Under the pieces are notes generated by a model that saw only the letters and a list, made by a program, of their open reading frames with translations, was not told the origin of the DNA and did no database searches. The translations under genes and the position numbers were made by a program. Shown here in pieces: positions 1-10,295 of a DNA stretch of 64,000 nucleotides (position 1 is the stretch's first letter; each line of letters starts with the position of its first letter). Source of the stretch: Terricaulis silvestris. GTDB taxonomy: Bacteria > Pseudomonadota > Alphaproteobacteria > Caulobacterales > Aquidulcibacteraceae. The stretch covers positions 2,010,501-2,074,500 of the forward strand of contig NZ_CP047045.1 of NCBI RefSeq assembly GCF_009792355.1, written 5' to 3'.

Positions 1-124
1 CTGTCTGCGAGCGCGCGATCAGCCAGACTGGGCCAAGTTCGTTGCGTTCGGCGCGGCGACGCGCCTCCAGTATGGTGGAGTCGATTTCGTCGAACGTTTC
101 GACAGGCGCTTGGCCGTCGATCAT
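1..124 (-). CDS. birA: Biotin--[acetyl-CoA-carboxylase] ligase, N-terminal fragment cut by the window edge
   Basis: Only the first 41 codons are inside the window. Reading from the ATG at 124 gives a start like MIDGQAPVETFDEIDST, then EARRRAE and a GPVWLIARSQT stretch. This is the typical opening of the BirA/LplA-fold catalytic domain: a beta strand, the EIDST nucleotide-loop region, and the strand before the biotin-binding motif. There is no room for the DNA-binding domain of E. coli BirA, so this would be a ligase-only form. It begins 13 bases after the nuoN stop, a neighbour pair common in alphaproteobacteria. The missing GRGR biotin/AMP loop lies outside the window, so the call rests on the N-terminus and context. 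Confidence 0.75.
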   Translation of the reverse strand, partial: MIDGQAPVETFDEIDSTILEARRRAERNELGPVWLIARSQT

Positions 125-137
125 CGCGCGCGCTTTC

Positions 138-1595
138 TCAATAGCTCATCCGCACCGCGGCTTCGGCCCAAGTCTGCAGCGCGCCAAGCGCCAACACCAG
201 GACGGGGAAGCTGAGCGCTGCGGCAGCCGTCGCAGTCAGCGCGATCACCGGCCCGTAGCCTTGCAACGGCGCTGCTGCGGGCGCGCTGAACCAGATCGAG
301 GCGAGCAGCCGAAGGTAGTACGCGGCGGCCACAACGGCGGCGATGGCGCCGACGATGGCCAGCCCGACCAAACCGGCGTCGATCGCGGCGATGAAGACCA
401 GCAGTTTGCCGATAAAGCCGGCGAATGGCGGAATGCCGGCGACGGAGAACAGCAGCATCGTGAACAGCGCCGCCATCCACGGCCGCGTCTGCGCGAGGCC
501 GGCGAGATCGCCCACGGTCTCGACCGCCTCACCGTCGCGGCGCATGGCGAGGATGAGCGCGAAGATGCCGATGGTCGCGGGCAGATAGAGCGCGAGATAA
601 ATGAGCGAAGCCACCGGGCCGCTCTGCTCTCCGCTTGAGAGTCCCATGAGCACGAAGCCCATGTTGGCGATCGAAGAATACGCCATCAGCCGCTTCAGGT
701 TCGTTTGCAATAGCGCGCCAATCGAACCCCAAGCCATGGAGATCGCCGAGAGGGCGGCCACGACTTGCTGCCACTGGCCGTCGAGGCCGGCGAACGGCTC
801 GTAGAGGAGGCGCGCCATCAGCGCGACGGCGGCGACCTTCGGCGCAGCGGCGAAGAACGCCGTCACTGGCGTTGGCGCGCCTTCGTAGACGTCGGGCGTC
901 CACATATGGAACGGCGCCGCGCTCATCTTGAAGCCGAGTGCGCACAGCATCAGCACGAGACCGAACATGAGGCCGAGGCCCCCCGCCCCTTCGCCGACGG
1001 CCGAAGCGATGGCGTCGAAACGGATCGAGCCGGTGAAGCCGTACACGAACGACGAGCCGAACAGCAGCAGGCCGGACGAGATCGCGCTGAGCACGAAATA
1101 CTTGAGGCCGGCTTCCGAAGAGCGCGCGTCGTCGCGACGCCAGGCGGCGAGCACGTACGCTGCGAGCGATTGCAGTTCGACGCCAACATAGAGCGTGATC
1201 AAGTCTTGCGCCGAGACCATGACGAACATGCCGAGCACGGCGAGAACGATCATGATCGGGTATTCGAAGCGTTGTTCCTTGGTGCGCACAAAATGATCAG
1301 CGCCGAGCGCGAGCGTCGCCGCGGCCGAGAACGCGATCAGCGCCTTGGCGAAGACGCCGACGCCATCGACGACCATGGCGCCTTGCAGGATTTCGACCGG
1401 CGCCGCCGGCGCAAATGCGATGGCGAGGCCAGCGGCGGTGAGCAGCGCTAACACGCCCAGCACCGACAGCGCGACGAAGGATCGATCCTTGAACCACGCG
1501 CCCAGAATCACCGCGATCAACGCAAAACCAGCCAGCAGCAACTCAGGCCGGGCCAACGGCAAGCTATTGGTCAGGTCCACCATGGGCGAGTTCAT
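138..1595 (-). CDS. nuoN: NADH-quinone oxidoreductase subunit N
   Basis: One of the three antiporter-like proton-pumping subunits in the membrane arm of complex I. The 485-residue product has the usual length and about 14 hydrophobic segments. Family signatures are visible: a membrane glutamate in GVELQSLAAY (E140), the lysine in GFKMSAAPFHMW (K223) on the broken helix, and the SIANMGFVLMG segment. It is the last nuo gene. Its ATG overlaps the nuoM stop by four bases (ATGA), which indicates coupled translation, and birA follows after 13 bases. Nothing looks damaged. Confidence 0.97.
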   Translation of the reverse strand: MNSPMVDLTNSLPLARPELLLAGFALIAVILGAWFKDRSFVALSVLGVLALLTAAGLAIAFAPAAPVEILQGAMVVDGVGVFAKALIAFSAAATLALGADHFVRTKEQRFEYPIMIVLAVLGMFVMVSAQDLITLYVGVELQSLAAYVLAAWRRDDARSSEAGLKYFVLSAISSGLLLFGSSFVYGFTGSIRFDAIASAVGEGAGGLGLMFGLVLMLCALGFKMSAAPFHMWTPDVYEGAPTPVTAFFAAAPKVAAVALMARLLYEPFAGLDGQWQQVVAALSAISMAWGSIGALLQTNLKRLMAYSSIANMGFVLMGLSSGEQSGPVASLIYLALYLPATIGIFALILAMRRDGEAVETVGDLAGLAQTRPWMAALFTMLLFSVAGIPPFAGFIGKLLVFIAAIDAGLVGLAIVGAIAAVVAAAYYLRLLASIWFSAPAAAPLQGYGPVIALTATAAAALSFPVLVLALGALQTWAEAAVRMSY

Positions 1596-3103
1596 GGCGT
1601 GGCTCCGAGATAGGCCGACGAGATGGCCTCAGCGGAGACACTGGTGAAATCGAGCACGTAAGCGGGCGCTAGACCCATGATGAGCGTGGCGATAACGAGC
1701 GGGATGAACGTGATCCACTCGCGCGCGTCGAGATCGGTGATGCCGTCGAGCTTTGGGTTCTCGATCACGCCGAACGCGACCTTACGGTAGAGCGTCAGCG
1801 CGTATGCCGCCGAGAAGATGACGCCGAGCGCTGCGCCCGCTGCGACCCAGGCGTTGATCTGGAAGGCGCCGACCATGGTGAGAATTTCACCGGGAAATCC
1901 GCTCGTGCCCGGCAAGCCGACATTGCCCATGGTGAACAGCATGAACACCGCGGCGTAAACCGGCATGCGGTTCACGAGACCTCCATAGAAAGCGATCTCG
2001 CGCGTGTGCATGCGATCATAAACGACGCCGACGCAAAGGAAGAGCGCGCCGGAGATGACGCCGTGCGACAGCATCTGGAAGATGGCGCCCTGGATGCCCT
2101 GCACGTTGCCGGCGAAGATGCCCATGGTGACGAAGCCCATGTGTGCGACCGATGAGTACGCAATCAGCTTCTTCATATCGACCTGACGGAAGGCGACCAA
2201 CGAGGCGTAGACGATGGCTATGACGCTCAGGATGAACACCAGCGGCGTGAAGAAGTGTGACGCATCCGGGAACATCGGCAGCGAGAAACGCAGAAAACCG
2301 TACCCGCCCATCTTCAGCAGGATCGCTGCCAGCACCACAGACGCCGCTGTCGGCGCCTCGACGTGCGCGTCCGGCAGCCAGGTGTGCACCGGCCACATAG
2401 GCATCTTCACGGCGAACGACGCGAAGAACGCGAGCCAGAGCCAGATCTGCAAGTCGGGATCGAAGCCGGTGGTCTGCGCGTATTCGGTTAGGCGCTCGAT
2501 ATTACTGGTGCCAGCGATGGCGATGATGACGACGATCGCGACCAGCATCAAAAGCGAACCGAGCAGCGTATAGAGGAAGAACTTGAACGCGGCGTAGACG
2601 CGCCGCTCGCCGCCCCACACCCCGATCAGGATGAACATCGGGATCAGGCCGCCTTCGAAGAACAGGTAGAACAGGATGATGTCCTGCGCGCAGAAGACGC
2701 CGACCATCAGCGTCTCGAGCAGCAGGAACAGCACCATGTAGGAGCTGACCTGTTTTTCGATGTGCCAGCTGGCGAGAATGCAGAGCGGCGTCAGGAACGT
2801 CGTCAGCAGCACCAGCGACATGGCGAGCTGATCGACACCCATGGCGTAGCTGGCGCCAAACGCCCAAGGGATCTCTTCTTTGAGCTGATAGCCTGGCGCA
2901 TCCCAGTCGAACGCGGCGAAGGCAAACAGCGAGACGAAGAAGGTGGCGATGGTGACGATCAGCGTCAGCACGCGCACAGCGCTGTCGTAACCGGGGTTGT
3001 GGCCCTGTTGCGACGCGCGCGACAGCAGGATCAGCAGCGCACCCGCCGCCGGAAAGAACGTGGTGACGGAGAGCAGCGGCCAGCTCGCGAACATCTCGCT
3101 CAT
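1592..3103 (-). CDS. nuoM: NADH-quinone oxidoreductase subunit M
   Basis: Second antiporter-like proton-pumping subunit of the complex I membrane arm; 503 residues, normal for the family. The FYLFFEGGLIPMF motif carries the conserved glutamate (E150). The FAVKMPMWPVHTWLPDAHVEAPT region carries the lysine and histidine of the proton path, and AYSSVAHMGFV follows. About 14 membrane spans are expected from the hydrophobic pattern. The ATG at 3103 overlaps the nuoL stop by four bases, and the stop overlaps the nuoN start in the same way, so L, M and N are tightly coupled. Confidence 0.97.
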   Translation of the reverse strand: MSEMFASWPLLSVTTFFPAAGALLILLSRASQQGHNPGYDSAVRVLTLIVTIATFFVSLFAFAAFDWDAPGYQLKEEIPWAFGASYAMGVDQLAMSLVLLTTFLTPLCILASWHIEKQVSSYMVLFLLLETLMVGVFCAQDIILFYLFFEGGLIPMFILIGVWGGERRVYAAFKFFLYTLLGSLLMLVAIVVIIAIAGTSNIERLTEYAQTTGFDPDLQIWLWLAFFASFAVKMPMWPVHTWLPDAHVEAPTAASVVLAAILLKMGGYGFLRFSLPMFPDASHFFTPLVFILSVIAIVYASLVAFRQVDMKKLIAYSSVAHMGFVTMGIFAGNVQGIQGAIFQMLSHGVISGALFLCVGVVYDRMHTREIAFYGGLVNRMPVYAAVFMLFTMGNVGLPGTSGFPGEILTMVGAFQINAWVAAGAALGVIFSAAYALTLYRKVAFGVIENPKLDGITDLDAREWITFIPLVIATLIMGLAPAYVLDFTSVSAEAISSAYLGATP

Positions 3104-5127
3104 CGCCCGTCCCCGATGCCGGCGAAGATCGCGTAGGCGCCGAACGCGACCGCCGCGATCAGCATGATGAAGCTGTAGTGATAGACAAAGCCGCTCTGCA
3201 CCTTCTTGAGGCCGCGCGAGACGACACGCGACGTCGTCGCGACGCCATCGGGGCCGAGACCGTCGATGATTTTCTGATCACCGACTTTCCAGAACAGATC
3301 GCCGATGGCGCGCGAGCCTTTGACGAAGATGAAGTCGTAGAGTTCGTCGAAGTACCACTTGTTGTAGAGGAACGCCCATACCGGGCCCCGCGCCATGGCT
3401 TTGGCGGCGCCGGTGTTGAAGAGATAGAAGACGACGGCGAGAAGGAAGCCGGTGACGGTGACGGTGAGCGGCGCCCAGATCACCCAGGCTGGGAAGTCGT
3501 GCTCGCCATGCGTGAGCGGCACCGCGTGGTCCCAGAACGCTTCGGCGTGCTCGCCAAGGAAGTACGGCGCGAACAGGAAGCCTGCGGCGATCGCGCCAGC
3601 CGCCAGCACCATGAGCGGCACGAGCATGACCCACGGCGATTCATGCGCGGGCGCTGAGCGGTCCGCCGGTTTGGCGTGCGCGTCGTCGTGGCCGAGGCCG
3701 TGATCATCATGCGCGGCGTGCGCGTGATCGTCGTGATGGGCGTTTGGGTTGCCGCGATACATGCCTTCGAAGATCATGAAGGCGAGGCGCCAGGAATAGA
3801 AGCTCGTGAGCAAAGCCGCCGTAACGCCGCACCAGAACGCGAACTGGCCGCCGATGCCGTGGCTGCCGTAGGCGGCTTCGATGATGGCGTCCTTGGAATA
3901 GAAACCGGCGAAGCCGCCCAAGCCAGGAATGCCGAACCCAATCAGCGCCAGCGTGCCGATCGTCATCAGCGCCCAGGTGATCGGCATCGATTTGCGGACG
4001 CCGCCCATGTAACGCATGTCCTGCTCATGATGGAGGCCCGTGATCACGGAGCCTGCGCCGAGGAACAGGAGCGCCTTGAAGAAGGCGTGCGTGAACAAGT
4101 GAAACATCGCCGCGTTGTAGGCGCCGACGCCCGCGGCGAAGAACATGTAGCCAAGCTGCGAACAGGTTGAGTACGCGACGACGCGCTTGATGTCGTTCTG
4201 CGCGAGGCCGACTGTGGCGGCGAACAGCGCCGTGGTGGCGCCAACCACAGTGACGAAACCGCTCGCCAACGGCGCCAGGTGATAAAGCTCACCGCAACGG
4301 CTCACCATGAACACGCCGGCGGTGACCATGGTCGCGGCGTGGATCAGCGCCGAGACCGGCGTCGGGCCTTCCATGGCGTCCGGCAACCAGACATGCAGGA
4401 AGAACTGCGCGCTTTTGCCCATCGCGCCGATGAAGAGCAGCACGCAAATGACTTCGACGGCGCGGAACTGCACGGCGCCGACGCCGAGCATCAAGTCTGG
4501 ATTGGCGGCGGCGGCGTGGAAAACTTCATTGAACTGGATCGAGCCGTAGCAAAAGAACGCGGCCATGACGCCGAGGGCGAAGCCGAAATCGCCGACGCGG
4601 TTGGTGATGAAGGCCTTGATGGCGGCGTCGTTGGCGCTGCGTTTATGGAACCAGAAGCCGATCAGCAGGTAGGAGGCGACGCCCACGCCTTCCCAGCCGA
4701 AGAAGAGTTGCAGGAAGTCGTTTGCCGTCACCAGCGCAAGCATCGAGAAGGTGAAGAACGACAGGTAGGAGAAGAACCGCGCCTTGTGGGGATCTTCCGC
4801 CATGTAGCCGATCGAATAAACGTGAACCAGGAAGCTGACCGTGTTGACGACGACCAGCATCACCGCCGACAGCGCATCAATGCGGACGCTCCAGGTCGAC
4901 GTGAAGCCTCCGACGTCAATGAACGTGAAAAGTTCGATCAGCCGCGCGTGGCCCTCGCCCCAGACGAAGTCGGCAAAGATCGGCAGCGACAGCGCGAGCG
5001 ACAGGCCGACCGAACCAGTCGTCACGGCCATGGCGATCTTGTCGCCAATGTAGCGTTGCAACAGCCCCGCGAACGCGGCCGCGAACAAGGGGCCGAGGAC
5101 GATCAGGACTTCGGGTGAAAACTGCAC
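3100..5127 (-). CDS. nuoL: NADH-quinone oxidoreductase subunit L
   Basis: Distal proton-pumping subunit with the long lateral helix of complex I. I place the start at GTG 5127, giving 675 residues opening VQFSPEVLIVLGPLF, because the open frame upstream runs back through nuoK and would add non-family residues. The start is three bases from the nuoK stop (5130-5132). Motifs include FFGWEGVGVASYLLIGFW, NRVGDFGFALG, and HVWLPDAMEGPTPVSAL with ALIHAATMVTAGVF. A His/Asp-rich loop (HDDHAHAAHDDHG) lies before the C-terminal helices; such loops are variable in this family. The start codon is the main uncertainty. Confidence 0.95.
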   Translation of the reverse strand: MQFSPEVLIVLGPLFAAAFAGLLQRYIGDKIAMAVTTGSVGLSLALSLPIFADFVWGEGHARLIELFTFIDVGGFTSTWSVRIDALSAVMLVVVNTVSFLVHVYSIGYMAEDPHKARFFSYLSFFTFSMLALVTANDFLQLFFGWEGVGVASYLLIGFWFHKRSANDAAIKAFITNRVGDFGFALGVMAAFFCYGSIQFNEVFHAAAANPDLMLGVGAVQFRAVEVICVLLFIGAMGKSAQFFLHVWLPDAMEGPTPVSALIHAATMVTAGVFMVSRCGELYHLAPLASGFVTVVGATTALFAATVGLAQNDIKRVVAYSTCSQLGYMFFAAGVGAYNAAMFHLFTHAFFKALLFLGAGSVITGLHHEQDMRYMGGVRKSMPITWALMTIGTLALIGFGIPGLGGFAGFYSKDAIIEAAYGSHGIGGQFAFWCGVTAALLTSFYSWRLAFMIFEGMYRGNPNAHHDDHAHAAHDDHGLGHDDAHAKPADRSAPAHESPWVMLVPLMVLAAGAIAAGFLFAPYFLGEHAEAFWDHAVPLTHGEHDFPAWVIWAPLTVTVTGFLLAVVFYLFNTGAAKAMARGPVWAFLYNKWYFDELYDFIFVKGSRAIGDLFWKVGDQKIIDGLGPDGVATTSRVVSRGLKKVQSGFVYHYSFIMLIAAVAFGAYAIFAGIGDGR

Positions 5128-5129
5128 GC

Positions 5130-5438
5130 CTAGCCCCGCATCTGGTTGATGTCTTCGACGGCGATGTTGCCGCGATTGCGGAAGTACGTAACCAGGATCG
5201 CCAGTCCCACAGCAGCCTCGGCGGCGGCGACTGTGAGCACCATCATCGCAAAAATCTGGCCTTCGAGGTTCTGCAGGTACGCCGAGAATGCGACTAGGTT
5301 GATGTTCACCGCGAGCAGGATGAGCTCGATCGACATCAGGATAATGATGACGTTCTTGGCATTGGCGAAAATGCCGAAGGCGCCGATCGTGAACAGGGCG
5401 GCGGCGACAATCAGATAGTGGAAGAGCGTGATTTCCAT
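5130..5438 (-). CDS. nuoK: NADH-quinone oxidoreductase subunit K
   Basis: Small three-span membrane subunit next to the quinone-side proton path of complex I; 102 residues, as expected. Two membrane glutamates lie in [17 protein letters not shown] and in the [13 protein letters not shown] segment, matching the conserved pair needed for proton transfer in this family. The ATG shares one base with the nuoJ stop (TGATG), and nuoL starts three bases after its stop. Confidence 0.97.
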   Translation of the reverse strand: MEITLFHYLIVAAALFTIGAFGIFANAKNVIIILMSIELILLAVNINLVAFSAYLQNLEGQIFAMMVLTVAAAEAAVGLAILVTYFRNRGNIAVEDINQMRG

Positions 5439-6046
5439 CAGCCGAGTCCCTGCCCCGGACGAATGTCTTTGAGTTCGACGCCCTCGGAGCGCTTACGCCC
5501 AACTTGTGCGTGAATGTCCTGCTTCCTGACGCCGGGCCGATGGCGCAGCGTCAGCACGATGGCGCCGATCATGGCGACCAAAAGCACGAGCCCGGCGAGT
5601 TGAAAGACGAGCAGATAGTCGGTGTAAAGCACCTGACCGATGGCTTCGGCGTTGGTGACTGCACCCGGCTGCGCGGGCGTCAACGCGATTGGGGCGCCGT
5701 CAGCGGTGATCGCAGCGCCCGCCACCAGACCGAGTTCGATCATGAGCGCGATGGCAATCAAGGCGCCGACAGGCATGTAGCTCAGGAAGCCGCGCTTCAG
5801 TTCGGTGAAGTCAACGTCGAGCATCATGACGACGAAGAGGAAGAGCACCGCTACTGCGCCGACATAAACGACGACCAACAGCATCGCCAAAAACTCGGCG
5901 CCGAGCAGAACGAACAGACCTGCCGCAGTGAAGAACGTCAGGATCAGGAACAGCACCGAGTGCACAGGATTGTGCGCGGAAATGACCGCGAACGCGGACA
6001 TCACCGCGACCGCGGACAGCGCGTAGAAGGCGATTGCCGCCAGCAT
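5438..6046 (-). CDS. nuoJ: NADH-quinone oxidoreductase subunit J
   Basis: Membrane subunit of complex I whose third helix contains the pi-bulge region near the quinone channel. The 202-residue product has five hydrophobic segments. The [52 protein letters not shown] run is typical of the family; it spans roughly residues 25-75. A polar C-terminal tail of about 35 residues ([20 protein letters not shown]) follows. A 66-base gap separates it from nuoI upstream and it overlaps nuoK by one base downstream. Confidence 0.96.
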   Translation of the reverse strand: MLAAIAFYALSAVAVMSAFAVISAHNPVHSVLFLILTFFTAAGLFVLLGAEFLAMLLVVVYVGAVAVLFLFVVMMLDVDFTELKRGFLSYMPVGALIAIALMIELGLVAGAAITADGAPIALTPAQPGAVTNAEAIGQVLYTDYLLVFQLAGLVLLVAMIGAIVLTLRHRPGVRKQDIHAQVGRKRSEGVELKDIRPGQGLG

Positions 6047-6112
6047 CCGTTACGCCCTCCCAATCCGATTGCGCGGGGCTCTTCTGAACCGGCGCGATGA
6101 GACAAACGCGGC

Positions 6113-6601
6113 CTATCTGTAGGGCGCGTCCAGTTCTAAATTCTTCGCGATCTCGCGTTCCCAGCGGTCGCCGTTCGCGAGCAGACGTTCTTTGTCGTAG
6201 TACAATTCTTCGCGCGTCTCGGTGGCGAACTCGAAGTTCGGGCCTTCGACGATGGCGTCGACCGGGCACGCTTCCTGGCAATAGCCGCAATAGATGCACT
6301 TCACCATGTCGATGTCGTAGCGCGTGGTGCGGCGGCTCCCGTCTTCGCGCGGTTCGGCTTCGATGGTGATGGCTTGCGCCGGGCAGATAGCTTCGCAGAG
6401 CTTGCAGGCGATGCAGCGCTCTTCGCCATTGGCGTAGCGGCGGAGCGCATGTTCACCGCGAAAGCGCGGGCTCAGCGGACCCTTCTCGAACGGGTAGTTG
6501 ATCGTCGCCTTGCGCTTAAAGAAATACTTCATGCCGAGGTAAAAACCCCCGATCATGTCGAGCATCAGGGCGCCTTTGGCGGCTTGGAGGATGCGTGACA
6601 T
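6113..6601 (-). CDS. nuoI: NADH-quinone oxidoreductase subunit I
   Basis: Peripheral-arm subunit carrying two [4Fe-4S] clusters (N6a and N6b) that pass electrons toward NuoB. From ATG 6601 ([10 protein letters not shown]) the product has 162 residues, the standard length; the longer upstream frame overlaps the preceding lipoprotein and is rejected. The two ferredoxin motifs are [12 protein letters not shown] and [12 protein letters not shown], each with the CxxCxxCxxxCP spacing. [21 protein letters not shown] stretch before them is also characteristic. It lies ten bases after the small lipoprotein gene. Confidence 0.97.
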   Translation of the reverse strand: MSRILQAAKGALMLDMIGGFYLGMKYFFKRKATINYPFEKGPLSPRFRGEHALRRYANGEERCIACKLCEAICPAQAITIEAEPREDGSRRTTRYDIDMVKCIYCGYCQEACPVDAIVEGPNFEFATETREELYYDKERLLANGDRWEREIAKNLELDAPYR

Positions 6602-6611
6602 CAGAGCGTTC

Positions 6612-6851
6612 TCATCGGAATGCACACCGGTAGGTGCGATAGGCGAAGCCGTCGAAGCCGGTTTGTTGGCTGACGTAGCCCGCCGCGCCGTTGGAGCAAT
6701 GGCTGTTGGCCTTGGCGTCCACTTCGGCTTGGGTTTGCACCGCCGCGTCGTAGCGCACGTCGAAGGTGTCGCCCTCGCGCTCGACGATCTGCGGAAGCTG
6801 CGTGGCGCAGGCTGCGAGTGCAACAAGCGCGGTGAGAGCGAGGCGGCGCAT
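6612..6851 (-). CDS. Small predicted lipoprotein inserted between nuoH and nuoI
   Basis: The 79-residue product opens [18 protein letters not shown], a classic signal peptide with lipobox LAAC, so the mature lipoprotein would begin at Cys15. The mature part is short and polar, with cysteines later in HCSNGAAGY and YRCAFR. The ATG shares a base with the nuoH stop (TGATG), which argues that it is translated with the operon. Another reading frame is open over the same bases but gives an arginine-rich product and is rejected. I do not recognise a domain. Its position suggests a role at the outer or periplasmic face, but nothing here proves a link to complex I. Confidence 0.75.
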   Translation of the reverse strand: MRRLALTALVALAACATQLPQIVEREGDTFDVRYDAAVQTQAEVDAKANSHCSNGAAGYVSQQTGFDGFAYRTYRCAFR

Positions 6852-8005
6852 CACCCACCCGCCACGGTGCTGCTCGCGGCGGGCGCGAGGAAGGTCACGT
6901 AATAGCCCATGGCGACGACGGCGACGAGCGAGGTCGGCAGGAAGATTTTCCAGCCGAGACGCATGAGCTGATCGTAGCGGTAGCGCGGCACGATCGCCTT
7001 CACCATCGCGAACAGGAAGAACATGAACCAAAGCTTGGCGTAGAAGATCACGAAGCCGATCACGCCAACGCCGACCCAGCTAAAGAACGGGCCCACGACC
7101 GGCCACATCAGCATGCTTTCTACCGGCCCCCAAGGTGGATGCCAGCCGCCGAGGAACAGGATCGACGTCATCGCGCACATCAGTACGATGTTGAGGTATT
7201 CACCGATCATGAAAAGGAGATACGGCGTCGAGCTGTACTCGACTTGATAGCCAGCGACGAGTTCGGACTCGGCTTCAGGCAGATCGAATGGCGGCCGGTT
7301 GGTCTCGGCAAGCGCCGAGATGAAGAACATCCCCATCATGGCGAGCATGGTGACGCCGACGAGAATGTTGTTCGGGAATTCGTTGAAGTTGAAGATGCGG
7401 AAGCCGGTCCACATCCAGATGCCGTCGCGCTGACTTTCGACGATTGTGGTGAGGTTAAGCGAACCGACCAACAGCAGCACGGTGATGATGATGAAGCCGA
7501 TCGAGACTTCGTAGCTCACCATCTGCGCCGCCGAGCGCAGACCGCCGAGGAACGGATATTTCGAGTTCGAAGCCCAGCCGCCCATGATGATGCCGTAGAC
7601 ACCGAGCGAGCTGATCGCGAACAGGTAGAGGATGCCCACGTTTAGATCGGCGATCACGACATCCGGCGCCCACGGGATCGCGGCCCAGCCCACGAAAGCG
7701 AGCACGAACGTGATGAGCGGCGCCAGGATGAACACGGTTTTGTTCGCGCCGGCCGGGATGACGATTTCCTTGAACACGAACTTGAAGAAGTCGGCGAAGG
7801 ATTGGAGCAAGCCGAACGGCCCGACGACGTTGGGACCCTTGCGCAGCTGCACTGCCGCCCAAACCTTGCGGTCGAACAGCAACAGGAACGCGAGCGACAG
7901 CAGCAGCAGGATCATGATGAGCAAGACCTGCCCGGTCTTCATGAGCGCCCACTCGACCTCAACCGGCCAGTTCACGAACCACGTATAGTTGGCGTCCGGG
8001 TTCAT
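6851..8005 (-). CDS. nuoH: NADH-quinone oxidoreductase subunit H
   Basis: Membrane subunit that forms the quinone chamber with NuoB and NuoD. I choose ATG 8005 (MNPDANYTW), giving 384 residues; the longer frame runs back into nuoG. This start overlaps the nuoG stop by four bases. Family motifs are [31 protein letters not shown], spread over about residues 40-70, and the acidic cytoplasmic loop [20 protein letters not shown] in the middle, which lines the quinone tunnel. Eight or nine membrane spans are visible. Confidence 0.97.
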   Translation of the reverse strand: MNPDANYTWFVNWPVEVEWALMKTGQVLLIMILLLLSLAFLLLFDRKVWAAVQLRKGPNVVGPFGLLQSFADFFKFVFKEIVIPAGANKTVFILAPLITFVLAFVGWAAIPWAPDVVIADLNVGILYLFAISSLGVYGIIMGGWASNSKYPFLGGLRSAAQMVSYEVSIGFIIITVLLLVGSLNLTTIVESQRDGIWMWTGFRIFNFNEFPNNILVGVTMLAMMGMFFISALAETNRPPFDLPEAESELVAGYQVEYSSTPYLLFMIGEYLNIVLMCAMTSILFLGGWHPPWGPVESMLMWPVVGPFFSWVGVGVIGFVIFYAKLWFMFFLFAMVKAIVPRYRYDQLMRLGWKIFLPTSLVAVVAMGYYVTFLAPAASSTVAGG

Positions 8006-10062
8006 TCCGCCGCCACCTTTGCGCCAGCGCCGGCGCGCAAACGCGAGCACTCGGCCATCGTCTTGGACGCGCGCGCGATCGGGTTGGTGAGATAGAAATC
8101 GGTCACCGGGCTGCGGAACGGCTCGTTCGAGACTTGGCCGTCGATGCCAATCTTGGTGGCGTCGAAGCTGGCAGCATCAGCGGCGCCTGGCGCGTAGTCG
8201 ACTTGGCCGAAGCTCGGATGATCCGCGATCATCTTGGCGCGGAGCGCGGTGATCGAGTCGTACGGCAGCGTCTTGCCGAGTGAGGCAGACAGCGCCCGGA
8301 TGATGGCCCAATCGTCTTTGGCTTCGCCCTTCGGGAACGTGGCGCGGCGCCCGTATTGGACGCGGCCTTCGGTGTTCACCCAAGTCGCGTCTTTTTCGGT
8401 GTAGGCGGCGCCCGGCAGAATGATGTCGGCGCGGTGCGCGCCGGCGTCGCCGTGGGTGCCGATGTAGATCACCGTGCCGGCCTTCGGCAGCGCGACTTCG
8501 TCAACGCCAAGCAGCAGCAGCGTATCCATGCCGCCCGCGAGCATTTCGCTGGCGCTCTTGCCGCCCTGCCCCGGCAGGAAGCCGAGATCGAGACCGCCGA
8601 CACGTGAAGCCGCCGTGTGCAGAACATTGAACGCGCCGGCTTTGCCGAGGCTAGCAGCGAGTTTGCCCGCCGCACGCAACACCGCACCGCCGTCCTTACG
8701 CGCGAGCGCGCCAGCGCCGACGATGATCATCGGCTTTTGCGCGTTCTTCAGTACGTCTCCGAATTTGCCGAGATCGCTCAGCGACTGCGGGCCGGCGCCG
8801 AGGTGCTGGTACTTGTAGCTGAGATCAACAGCCTCGCCGACGACGCCAATGTCAGCGCCGCGTAGCCACGCCTTGCGCAGACGCGCGTTCAGCACCGGCG
8901 CTTCGAGGCGCGGGTTCGTGCCGATGAGCAAGATCGCATCGGCTTGATCGATGCCGGCGATGGTTGAGTTGAAGATGTACGACGAACGCTCGCCACCAAC
9001 TTGCGCGCCATCGGCGCGGCAATCCGTGTTCGGCGAACCGAGCGCACGGAACAGGTCCAGCGTCGCCTTCATGCTTTCCGCGCAAGCGAGATCGCCGGCG
9101 ATGGCGCCGATCTTCTTGGCGTCGCCGGAGAGCGCTTTTGCCGTCGCTTCCAGAGCCTCGGACCAGGAGGCCGGACGCAGCTGACCGTTCTCGCGAATAT
9201 ACGGACGATCGAGCCGTTGGCGACTTAGGCCATCCTCGGCGTAGCGCGTCTTATCCGAGATCCACTCTTCGTTGATCTCTTCGTTCAAACGCGGCAGGAC
9301 GCGGAGCACAGCGTCGCCGCGCGCATCGACACGGATATTGGCGCCGAGCGCGTCCATCACGTCGATGGTCTCGGTCTTCGTCAGCTCCCAGGGGCGGGCG
9401 TTGAAGGCGTAGGGCTTCGAGGTCAGCGCGCCGACGGGGCAAAGATCGATCACGTTGGCCGAAAGCTCGCTGGTGAGCGCCGCTTCCAGGTACGTGGTGA
9501 TTTCCATGTCTTCGCCGCGGCCGGTGGCGCCAAGCTCGGAAACGCCAGCGACCTCGGTAACGAAACGGATGCAGCGCGTGCATTGGATGCAGCGCGTCAT
9601 CACGGTCTTCACCAGCGGACCCATGAATTTCTCTTCGACCGCGCGCTTGTTCTCATCGAAGCGCGAGCCGCCGCGACCGTAGGCCACCGACTGGTCTTGC
9701 AGGTCGCACTCGCCGCCCTGATCGCAGATCGGGCAGTCCAGCGGGTGATTGATGAGCAGGAACTCCATCACGCCGTTGCGTGCGCGCTTCACGGCGGCGC
9801 TCTTGGTGACGAGTTCGTTGAGCTTGTCGTCGCGCGGCGGCGGCAGGTCTTTCACTTGCTGCGCGCACGATGCGATCGGTTTCGGCCCAGACTTGCCGCC
9901 AACCTTCACTTCGATCAGGCACATGCGGCAATTGCCGGCGACGCTGAGCCGCTCGTGATAACAAAAGCGCGGAATCTCTGCGCCGGCGGCTTCGCACGCC
10001 TGCAGCAAAGTGAGCTCTGGAGGAACGTCGACTTCAACGCCGTCGACGAGAATTTTCGTCAT
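8002..10062 (-). CDS. nuoG: NADH-quinone oxidoreductase subunit G
   Basis: Large iron-sulfur subunit of the peripheral arm; 686 residues, normal for the alphaproteobacterial/mitochondrial type. The N-terminal 2Fe-2S domain has [18 protein letters not shown]. Then come the HxxxCxxC motif [19 protein letters not shown] and the 4Fe-4S motif [10 protein letters not shown], followed by [15 protein letters not shown]. The remainder is the molybdopterin-oxidoreductase-like domain, which lacks a cofactor in this family. It starts 233 bases after the yciI-like gene, the only large gap in the operon. That gap holds an imperfect palindrome (10150-10164), so nuoG may have its own promoter. Confidence 0.97.
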   Translation of the reverse strand: MTKILVDGVEVDVPPELTLLQACEAAGAEIPRFCYHERLSVAGNCRMCLIEVKVGGKSGPKPIASCAQQVKDLPPPRDDKLNELVTKSAAVKRARNGVMEFLLINHPLDCPICDQGGECDLQDQSVAYGRGGSRFDENKRAVEEKFMGPLVKTVMTRCIQCTRCIRFVTEVAGVSELGATGRGEDMEITTYLEAALTSELSANVIDLCPVGALTSKPYAFNARPWELTKTETIDVMDALGANIRVDARGDAVLRVLPRLNEEINEEWISDKTRYAEDGLSRQRLDRPYIRENGQLRPASWSEALEATAKALSGDAKKIGAIAGDLACAESMKATLDLFRALGSPNTDCRADGAQVGGERSSYIFNSTIAGIDQADAILLIGTNPRLEAPVLNARLRKAWLRGADIGVVGEAVDLSYKYQHLGAGPQSLSDLGKFGDVLKNAQKPMIIVGAGALARKDGGAVLRAAGKLAASLGKAGAFNVLHTAASRVGGLDLGFLPGQGGKSASEMLAGGMDTLLLLGVDEVALPKAGTVIYIGTHGDAGAHRADIILPGAAYTEKDATWVNTEGRVQYGRRATFPKGEAKDDWAIIRALSASLGKTLPYDSITALRAKMIADHPSFGQVDYAPGAADAASFDATKIGIDGQVSNEPFRSPVTDFYLTNPIARASKTMAECSRLRAGAGAKVAAE

Positions 10063-10149
10063 AGAGTCAGACCGCTTTCGCGGACGCGAATGGACGATTT
10101 ATTGCGTCGCCGCAAGTGGGCGAAAGAGCCGCTACGGCGGCGGGTTAGA

Positions 10150-10164
10150 TGAGAACTATTCGCA
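10150..10164. promoter_or_regulatory. Inverted repeat upstream of nuoG, related to the nuoA and hemA sites
   Basis: The + strand reads TGAGAA-CTA-TTCGCA, five of six arm positions paired. It has the same 6-3-6 layout as the sites at 17395-17409 (nuoA) and 63979-63993 (hemA). It sits in the 233-base gap between the YciI-like gene and nuoG, centred about 95 bases before the nuoG ATG. An AT-rich AATAAA element at 10098-10103 on the minus strand could be a -10 box, but no convincing -35 is seen. Apart from this, the gap 10063-10295 shows nothing else. Confidence 0.5.
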
Positions 10165-10295
10165 AGAATTGGTAGTGGTCAAAGGCGCTCGACGCGGTAG
10201 TCGATTGAACCGTAACCGCAATTTGAGCCCTTCAACCTAACTATCTGATATTCTGTGTCTTCTGCCGAAACAGCTGGTGCCTGCGGGGCGCGGAC

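Noticed and set aside
4279-5118. Plus-strand 279-codon open frame opposite nuoL
   Set aside because: Its product is Asp/Glu/Arg/His-rich with no domain and lies antisense to an unambiguous gene; typical shadow frame in GC-rich DNA.
5128-5502. N-terminal extension of NuoL by about 125 residues
   Set aside because: The extended frame runs through nuoK and gives arginine-rich sequence without family similarity; GTG 5127 gives a normal NuoL.
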